Shown piece after piece: positions 55,057 to 64,000 of a stretch of 64,000 nucleotides of DNA (position 1 is the first letter of the stretch; each line of letters starts with the position of its first letter). The notes beneath the pieces were generated by a model. That model did no database searches and was not told the origin of the DNA. It worked only from the letters and a program-made list of their open reading frames with translations. Both the position numbers and the translations under genes were made by a program. The DNA is from Rhynochetos jubatus (lineage: Eukaryota > Chordata > Aves > Eurypygiformes > Rhynochetidae), in the NCBI GenBank assembly GCA_027574665.1, contig CM050653.1, positions 14,530,664 through 14,594,663 on the forward strand. Direction: 5' to 3'.

Positions 55057-55558
55057 CTGGAAAGAAAGAATAGCACAAAACCATTTATGATTATCCAACG
55101 GTATACAGAGATTTTCTCATTCGTTTTTAATAAGACCAAGTTTACATACTTAAGCAGCTATTGTAAAACAAAACCCATCTTGAGGCCCACTTTTTTATCC
55201 TTTTTCACACACGTGGCTCTTTTTGGCATGCAAATCATTTGCATCAACAGATCTGTCGGATTAGACTTCAGTTCTAAGAGCTGCTTTTGGATTAAAACAG
55301 ATAAAGCAGCTTGAGAAGTCTGTACACAAAAAGTCATGAATTATCCATTTACCATCAGTTTCTTCCCACCATGCCCCAAAGCCATCGGTAAGCACAGGAA
55401 CACAGCCTGTTATACATGATTATAGAAGAATTAAGTATTATGAAACAAATACACAACCCTCTGTAGATAGATGGGTTTCCAAGATTAGATGTGATTAAAA
55501 TAAGTAGTTACTGCAGCTGAATATAAACAAGCTACATCTAAGGACCGAGTATTGTAAA

Positions 55559-55627
55559 CACCCAAAAACCCAAAACCCCCTAAAAAAAAAAAAACCCAAA
55601 AACCAAAAAAACCCCCAAAAAACAAAC
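55559..55627. repeat. A/C-rich low-complexity tract
   Basis: The longest A/C tract in the window, made of A runs broken by ccc, cc and ccccc. On the transcript strand it reads as T runs broken by blocks of three to five G. Confidence 0.9.
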
Positions 55628-58600
55628 ATTTACCATGTTAAAGAGTTAAAGATTCAAATATATCACAACTTATACAAACTTCTGTGAATGCTGTTTTCCC
55701 TACTGAGGTTAAAATCTAATGATTTTATTTATTATTAACCTAAAATCTATTTGGGTTAAAATCCCAAATTCCACTCCGCTACCAACTAGTCAAAACTCCT
55801 ACATGCCTTCATCCAGTTGAAAGCATGCTACTAAAACCAGCATGTAATTTTTTAGCATTTTCTTGCTCTACAAGTGTGGCTACTTCAACCTTAGTCCTCT
55901 TACGACCTCTTCATCTCTAGATATATGTTCTCTTGCATTTGAAGTGGGCATTTATGCTGAACTACATATGAGCACTGATACGTTTATCTTCTGTGATTAT
56001 CCCAGGCTTTCTATATATCTCTCACTCCCCTTGCATCCCTCTGTGAAATCTCAGCAAAACTTGAAATTAAGCCCCTGATCTTAGGAAAACAAAACAAAGT
56101 CTTTCTGCCCAGCAGTCAAGTTCTCTTGTCTACAGCTTTCCCTGTTCCTTCATCATCCATCACCATACTCTCTTCTCCCTTCCCCTATTATTTACTAATT
56201 TACTAGGTCTTCTACTTCCCTGCTTTTTCTCCCGACCACACACCTCTCAACAGAAGTACTTTCTTTGGTATTTTTCCCCTTCATGCTCTCCTGGATTCTT
56301 TTTCATCTCCCTGCATTCTGCAGCCTAGCCTGACAGGCTGCTGGTACCTGGACATATCTGGAATAAACATGATCTTCCTACTTACAAGGAAGAACCCAGA
56401 AACAACAGAAGACCAAACCCTCAGTTGGAAAGGAGGCTTATTACTATCACAGGCACAAAGTAAAATAAATCTAGGAATTTCACGGGAAAGTAATTTTGAT
56501 TCTCCCAGAAACCACGGTTTGCAGCCAAGCTTGGAGAAGGTTCTAGGAAGGTCAACTTACTACTAGGAGTTCAGACACAAAAGGACTATGAATTAGAAAG
56601 AAAGCTTTCCCGTCACATTCTCCATCTTACTCAGACACAGAGAAGAAGAAGAAAAAAATCCATTGAGATACATAGGGCTGGTAAAAATTGTTTTCCATTT
56701 TAGGATAGTTTTTCCATTGAGCTGAGTTCAAGATGCAATTCGTCAAGTGAAGAGTCATCAGCATTTTAAAATGGCAAAATACATTGCCTTTTATCACCCT
56801 CTTCATCTTCTATTAAACAGCAGAATACATTGCCATAAACAAAAAATGTCTTCATTTTAAACCACTATAGATAATTTTTCTACAATTCTTTTAAAGCACA
56901 GCAATGCAAATTGACTCAACAGAACAGACCCAGCATCACGTAACTGAACTCAGCTTATAAAACACTGCCCCTAAACAGACCAGCATTCCTTTCCTTCAGG
57001 CCTAGAAAATTATCTGCCTGAGCAGTAATAACAACCCAGTGCAGGCTTACAGTCTGCTTGCAGGGCTGAAGAGAAAGGAAAACCGCCTGCCACATCTCGC
57101 AGTCAAACTGCAACCGTTTGAGTCCCGTGTTATCAAGGGCTGTGATGCAGAAGCAGTAAGGCCACAGAGAGCTTAAAAGTATTTCTTTGGACTACCAAAA
57201 AGCACTGGCTCTCAGATAACCCGTTATTCTTCAGACAAGAGCTGAAAGAAGGCCAACAAGATCCAACCTCAGCAGCTGCGGAGGCCAGACCAGGGATTTT
57301 GAATCCCCTCGGGAGAGGAAGGTACGGCAGCCAGGCAGCAGACGTGGTCCTTCCCAGAGCTGAGCCCCGCAAAGCACCACACATCCTCTTCACATCCCTT
57401 CTCTCATGCCCTCCCTAGCAACAGCAGCCATCAAACACATCCATCCGTCTTTCTCAACCCGCCTGCACAAAATTCTGAGGAGAACATGGGTATGGGGAAC
57501 AGCAGAGCCTGCCAGGGCAGGTTACCCAGCACAAGGTGCCCAGAAGACAAGTGCTGCTTACGGAGGCTGGCTCCCCACCTCCCTTTCAGGAACAGCACAG
57601 GTCCAGCCAGAAGAAAGCGCTGTTTAGCGTGTACTTGCAACTTAATCACTCCCAGCTCCTCCAGGGAAAAGCATTCATCAACTGGGAGCATCCCACAGGC
57701 CACCCGTGGGACCACACCACTCCATGCCACCACCACTGGCATACAGGAGCATTAGAATGCATGAAGTTTCACGACACATGAGTAAGATTTCAGATGCTGC
57801 TTGATCTTAAGATGTCTTAATTTATTGTACAACTTGAAAACAAATGCCTTTTTGAATGTGGCAACAAATTCTTACAAACCTGTCATTAGAAACTATGTTA
57901 CAGAAGGAAGAGATCAAATGATAGACACATATCTGAAGCTAGTAACTCATCACCAAAGGGCATTATCCATCAAAAGGCTACTTCCACCCTAAAGGAAATA
58001 GTGTATTCATACTGCTTCAGTGTTATCAGTAGCTCTTTCTAGTATTTTAAAAGTATGGTGAAAACCAGCCACAATATGAAAGGTTTACCCACTTTTATAA
58101 TGGAATAGTTGAAGATAAAGGGAGATTTAAACTCACACAAGTAACACTACTATCCGAAAGAGGAAAACGAGAGCTAGAATTTCAATTATTGAAATCTGCC
58201 CCAAAATTTTCCCCGTTGCTAGCAGCCTGCTCTGCAACTCATCACAGACTTACAAAGGAAAGATTTGAAGTGGGCACTTCTTCCAGCAGTTACCCTGCAC
58301 TCCAAAATCAGCTTCGAAGAAAAAGTCAGTGTCTTATAGACAGTCCAAATCAAAAATCTTTCACTGTCGATGTTCTTTCCAGATAAAGAGATGTGGAGTA
58401 TTTTCATCCCTCTTTTCATTTTCTTATTTTTTTTAGGTTCTAAAGGACTGTTAAGTTATGCAAAATACAATTCTCATTCTGTAAACACCTAACAGTGTAA
58501 CGCCCCGTGAAAATTCCAGGATTTTATCTTCTCAGGGTTAGGAACCAAAGGTGCGCGTCTATAAATGCACGTATACATACACATGAACATATCTGTGTCT

Positions 58601-59394
58601 CTAAGACAAGTATTTAAATCAAACCTGATTTTTGGTTAGCCTAAGCAAAGTCAGCCTCAGGTACACTTTAGCTAAGAGATCATGTGTCTAACAGAATTCA
58701 CAAAATTTCGGAGGATTTGGGCAAGACCAGAGTTACAAATACATACAAATATACTTTGGCTGCATTCTTTTCCCTGCTTAGTAGTATGCCAAAGTGACAG
58801 TTATTATAGTGGGCATTCTGATGTATCACATCAAAATCACTCATTCTCCAAGAAAAATAAATAGATTTTGCGTATAACTGAATTTAGCACATATCTGCAC
58901 TGAAGTTTAACACAACCATCAGAAGATCACAATAAGATTCACCCTGTACACTGTGAGAAACTTAGCTCCTAAAGCCACAGTAGCTGCATTCAAACATGGC
59001 CATAAAAAGAAGTGAGCTGTAAAACCGTTCAGGTTTCAGACTTGGGCTAAAGCCCAGGAAAGATTTTAAATCTCAAAACAAGATCTTAAAAAGCATTACT
59101 GAGACCAAAAATACTGAATACTGCCTCAGTTTGCACTTTTTAAAAGAATAAGAATAAAGTTCAGATGAGCGTAAAAAAGACCTACAAGAACGAATGGAGA
59201 ACTGCAGAAAATAACTCCAAATGAGTCTGACTTCAAAACATTTAGCTGATGAAAAAGGAGAACTAGGAGGCATCTGTAGTTCACACATACCTTCACAGGG
59301 GGAGAAGAAAATACACTGAAAGCTGTCTCTAGTCTAGCACAGAACATAACCAATGGAAAATGAAAGCAAAACATCTTAATTATGAACATGGATG

Positions 59395-59410
59395 AAAAAA
59401 AAAAAAAAAA
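59395..59410. repeat. Poly(A) run, 16 bases
   Basis: An uninterrupted A run. No adjacent retroposed sequence was recognised. Confidence 0.9.
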
Positions 59411-62400
59411 GAGGATAATTAGGCACTGAAGCTCCACACCCAAGCAACTCAACTTATTTTGATGTTTTTCCCTTTCCCAGAATATTGCTTCAGCCGAACA
59501 TCTTCAGGCTTTGGTCCAGCTTGAGTATTTTAGCTCAATTTAAGAATAACAACATGCAAGTTACTGGCTCATGATTCATATGCAGGTCAGCTGATCCCAG
59601 GGGCCTCTAGCCAAATTCTATAAAATCTTCAGAAATAGCAATATTTAAATTATTAAGCACAAAACCTCAGCAAATCCCAGTGGTACATCTGTAAACTTTC
59701 TACAATTGCCCCAAACTCTGCTGCAATTCTTCAGAAAGAGCTACGTTTTAAGACTTGTGGTCAGAATACACTGCGCAAGATAAAATCAAAACAGGACAAC
59801 ACTAAATCTTTTGTGGCAAAACTTTAACAAAATAAAAAGGTTCCTTCAACTCATGAGTTTATAGAGATAGAAACATGCACCACAAGAGAATGAAGTATGG
59901 GTGCTGTAGCAATTAACTTGCGAGCAACACGCATCAAAGCTTCTGCTGTGACACAAACAGGAAAAACCAACACAGTCGCTGCTTTTATAACTGTGCACGT
60001 GAGCTGCAGCACAGGGAGCAGGTCTGAGAACATGTTTATTTTACCAGAAAAATAAGATGATATTTCCTTCCTTTTAAACAATGAAAGTTGGGAAAGTTCG
60101 CACTGCCAAAGCTCTGATGCTGATTCAATAATGAACTAAAGTCTAAACTGAATAAAACACTTGTTCTAGACTTAAAACAGTTCTGAAATAATCTGGTGAA
60201 TAACTTTCCATCCTTCCCTTTACCCCGGGGACCACAGGCTATCACCGCCACTTCGAATCCACCACTACCATTACAGAAAGAGATAGCGTCACATATTAAT
60301 GACACGTTATATGCTTAAAAATTAAATCAATCCATGTTTCTTCATCCCAGAAGGGTTTTTCTTCTTAGTTATTTAAAGGGACTTCAGCTAAGAAAAGAAC
60401 AGACTTGTCCAGGGCATGCCACAGAGGAAACTGCAGCTGTCTGGGTACTTCATTAATTAGTTAACCTCTTTGCCATCTTCTCTCCAGTCACAATGTGACG
60501 TTAAAGAGCAAGTGCCTGGTATGGCCCGGTGGGTGGAAAGCAAGAAAAACACCACAAAGTTGCTTATCAAGAAATTGAAAGAATGCAAGCAATGAGCAAT
60601 GTTTAATTAAGCACTACACATTTCCAGGGAGCATGTCAAAAAGGCAGAGAAAGCAGTCGCCACAGGAGCAGACGGAAAGGGAAGCACCTGAGGGAAGGGA
60701 AAGGTTTCACAGAGATGTCAAGGGCAGGGCTTTCGGTGTGCCCTGATGCAGGTGAGGAACAGCATGGCTGTGCCTCCCTCGCCTACGCCACCTCCGTGGT
60801 ACCAGCAGGACCGGAGATGTTATTGCTCTGGCTGGTAGAAAGAGGGAAGTTGTTATTCCAGCTTTCAGTGTACCTGCCCGTATGAATGAGCTGATGTCAT
60901 CTGTGGGAAGAGACACAGAACCAGTACTCTCCAGGCACAGACCAGCAGGTAAGCTTCCCCAACACTGAACCTAGAAAAAACTGCTGAAATTCATTTCATA
61001 AGTCTCACTGCACCTTATGTCTTTCTGCTCCTCTTTTATTCTGGTGGGTTGCTCCCCTCTATTAACAGCAATTAGCCATTTAAATGTATGGTAATGAAAA
61101 CATTCCCTTAAACATTATCATGTTATTATCATTCCCTCAGGACTTGGTAAGAGTTAAATGGGCAACTCAGACAAGAGGATCTCCCTCATCTGTCTCTAGT
61201 CAAATTAATTATTATTCATTTTCTTAAGCTTTATTTTAAATCACCATGATGTATGCAAAGGAATCATGACACAATCTTGTATTTGGAAAATCATGTGACT
61301 AAATCTAGTACTAAACTTCCCACCTGATACTTCTGTACATCGATGTCTCTAAAACGTGGGATGCACCAAGCACTGAGACTATAATAATTCACTGGGATGA
61401 ACAAATAAGCGAAGGCCTGGGATGCTTTCTATTCACAAGTTTTTATAGCTTTTATGCAGCAGTAAGACTGAACTGTATAGGCTGATTTCACTGGGCAGTA
61501 ACAGGATCTGCTTTTACATTAAGGCTTCCAAGATCGGAGATCCACTACTAGAAGTTTCATCTCATGCCATTCAAACATCACACAATCACAGCATGAAGAT
61601 TATCAGCATCAGACCACAGGATTTATCTGTACCATTTTAGTGTAGTTCATGTCTTGTGTAAGCAGCAACTAATTTACCCCAAATGAAAATGCCCCTCAGC
61701 TGCGTTACTGCCTGTAGTATTCTTGTAAGAACTAATATTTAATGACCTTCCTGTGCTTTTTAACAGTGGTTATAAGAAGAAGAGAAAGTTGGAAATGGGA
61801 AGGCTTTCAGGAGGCAATTGGCTGGAAGGGTAAACTCCTTCAGGTTTGGCTAGGCTGATGGAAAAACTTGGATATGATCTTTGCTACCCTGGAGCTATGG
61901 TATTCTCTGCGTACCATTCCAAGCAAACGGCGGGCACAACATTTCTCAGCAAGCTCCAATTACAAAGTGACTCTGTTCCAGGCCCTGTTCTGATCTTGGT
62001 CTTTGAGGGAGACACAGAGATAGTTCATCAATAAAAGGAGCCCTCTGAGCCAAATAATGCTCGTTTCTGTACCAGAACGATTCCTCACCAGTCAGCCAAG
62101 TTACAACAGAGTAGTTCTCATGGACACAGCTGTATTGATTTTCTCTTCTAGAAGGAAAATCATATATATATAAAGTTTTCACATAACAAGGCTGAACAAG
62201 GTTCGTACCCAGGATTTTTAGTTTGCTATAATTTTTCAGGGTTTGTGCTCCCTTTCACAGCAGTCTCTCTCCACTAGACACATCTCAAGAGCAAATTAGA
62301 TCAGCTAACACAACATGGCATGCACGTCTTTTTATAACACCACCTTGTATTTAGAACTGAAAAGATACCAATTAATATCTTTTCCCTCTCAAGCTCATTC

Positions 62401-62512
62401 CATAAATGTCTTTCATATACTCCAGTGCATTTATGAGGTTTTGCTTTAACTGTAACCAAAAGCTTAAAAGTTTTATTGATATATAAGTTTGCAGAGGGTA
62501 AGGAGAAAGAAG

Positions 62513-62527
62513 AAAAAAAAAAAAAAA
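62513..62527. repeat. Poly(A) run, 15 bases
   Basis: An uninterrupted A run in purine-rich surroundings (aggagaaagaag upstream). Confidence 0.9.
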
Positions 62528-64000
62528 GGCAAACACATACTCATTCACCCCCCTGCACCCTCAGGAAAAGAGAGAAAAAGACAATTTCTCCACATTAAAT
62601 GAAGAATTCAGCATGTACTTAGAGGCCAGTAATTCTGTGCTATTATTAATTCAACCACATCCCCACTCCTTAAACAACCGTCCACTGTAAAAAAGTGCTT
62701 AATGCAAAATATATGGCTGTGCATATATGTATTTACATCATCCCTACTGCTTCCCTGGCTTTTGAATATAACATAAAGCATGATTCTTCATTACGGCACC
62801 CTGAAAACACCTGAAGTGTAAATAAAATACAATAAAGGTATGCAGAACATGGTCTACTCTAAAAGCCAGTACTTTATGTCAAACTATCTTGAAATCAAGA
62901 ATATTGTTTTCCCTTCACTTATCCAAATGGAAATCTAAGGTCAGCAAAGAGAAGGAACTTTTCAGAACCTTTAAGATATTTCAGCAAAAAGAGTTTCTTG
63001 TCAAAATCAGCAAGAGTAATGACAAGTATGTGTGTGAGCACGCCCGCCTTCCTTCCAGTATGCTCAAGAAATGGTACAGCACAAGGGACACTGATAAATA
63101 CTCAGTTGAAACCTGTCCTCCCAGAAAGCCTCCCTGCCAACATGTTAAAGAGAACTAAATTCTTTTCTATGAAGCATTCAAGAGAATCTACCCCAAGAAT
63201 CACAACTGGCCCCAAACTTGTTCATATCCAGGATGTCCAGGGATATAAAGTGGACACGTGCCAGAATACAGGCAAACTGAGTCCACAGGTGAAGGACAAC
63301 ATTCCCTATGACATCACCAGTTTTCCTAGACAAAAATTCATTCTAAGCCTCCATTTTCATTATACTGAGAGTATAAGCAGATTTTTAAAATGAAAAAATT
63401 ACATCAGGACAGAAAGCGGAGCCCTGTGAGTCCAACACACGTTGCTTCTGACTCCCTGGCGTCGAGTAGCAAGCGGATTTCAGCCCAGCATGTTCAGGCA
63501 GCCAGAGCAAGACCCAGCAACCACCCTCAGAGGTCTCAGGTCTGCAAACAACCACCTGCCCCCAGGTCATCCAGCTGAACATACCATCAGGGAAACCCAG
63601 CTGAAGCCAAGTGAAGCTGGTCTAACGTTGCTCACCAGAACGCAACGTTTCAGTTCTGCTGTTGGAATACAGAGCTGGGGCAAGGCTTGCCATCATTTTT
63701 TCAGAAGTGTGGTCTGCTCTGAATACTGTAAGTAATACAAGCAGTAATATGAAGACATTATTCCCATAAAACCTTTTTTCTAGGATCTTATGTGATACGG
63801 TTGCCCTCAAGTAATGCAAGATAGAAAGAGTATCTTTCTTAGCACTTCTGCACTGTGCTGTGCATCTCCCATCATTGCTCATGCTCTCACTGCTGATCTT
63901 CCCTGGTTACCAAACACCACATTTTGGCACTTCAGAACACAGTACTCAAGTTCCTGAGTTCCAAGTTCCCTCTTAATAACCTTCCTCCTTTAAATGACAC

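Larger units (their letters stand above)
55057..64000 (-). other. Partial upstream CCNY intron
   Basis: Sequence between the acceptor tttccag at 55057 and the right edge. I searched for the preceding exon, which should end with Glu-Asn-Ile-Asp plus one base before a donor, and found none. The intron is therefore at least 8.9 kb. It holds an A/C-rich tract at 55559-55627 and A runs at 59395-59410 and 62513-62527. A mildly GC-rich stretch at 57250-57750 has overlapping chance frames on both strands. No transposon or RNA gene was recognised. Confidence 0.8.

Noticed and set aside
60707-60916. Exon-like minus-strand segment with cccacag before and gtacac after a short open stretch
   Set aside because: The short translation matches neither the missing CCNY residues 1-51 nor anything else I know, and the donor is weak.
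62200-62215. tRNA B-box-like ggttcgtaccc
   Set aside because: One mismatch to the B-box core, no A-box at the right distance and no cloverleaf; not a tRNA gene.

Overview
The window is nuclear DNA from a bird. It holds several CR1 LINE fragments with the octamer-type tail typical of avian genomes, and it has the long AT-rich introns and sparse exons of a vertebrate gene. The only gene I can support is cyclin Y (CCNY), on the minus strand. Nine coding exons with clean GT-AG borders lie between 55056 and 5916 and join in frame. Together they carry 872 coding nt, which fits residues 52-341 of a 341-residue protein, the length I recall for human CCNY. The exons for the first 51 residues, including the N-terminal lipidation signal, lie beyond base 64000.

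Layout, from high to low coordinates (5' to 3' of the gene): partial upstream intron (55057-64000); exon for residues 52-77 (54982-55056); intron; 35-nt exon (49171-49205); 10.7-kb intron with a decayed sense-to-window CR1; exon with the first 14-3-3 site (38397-38497); intron; 36-nt exon (34992-35027); intron with a CpG-rich patch; two exons separated by only 100 bp (31246-31303 and 31026-31145); 13-kb intron with a CR1 tail and a palindromic repeat relic; cyclin-box exon (17804-17970); intron with two CR1 copies in gene orientation; second cyclin-box exon (11652-11814); intron; final exon (5916-6032 coding), followed by a probable 3' UTR to about base 3000. Bases 1-3000 look like downstream intergenic sequence; I see no connexin-like (GJD4) reading frame there.

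Cyclin Y is the membrane-anchored cyclin that binds and activates CDK14 and CDK16. With CDK14 it phosphorylates LRP6 and primes Wnt signalling at G2/M. The two serines known to bind 14-3-3 when phosphorylated (S100 and S326) are both present in the translated exons.

I found no credible second gene, tRNA, structured RNA gene, virus-derived coding region or novel system. Most open frames in the window are short chance frames in introns. The observations most worth checking are CpG-rich intronic patches, an AT-rich candidate conserved element, frame-preserving small exons, an internally deleted old CR1 and a palindromic repeat relic.
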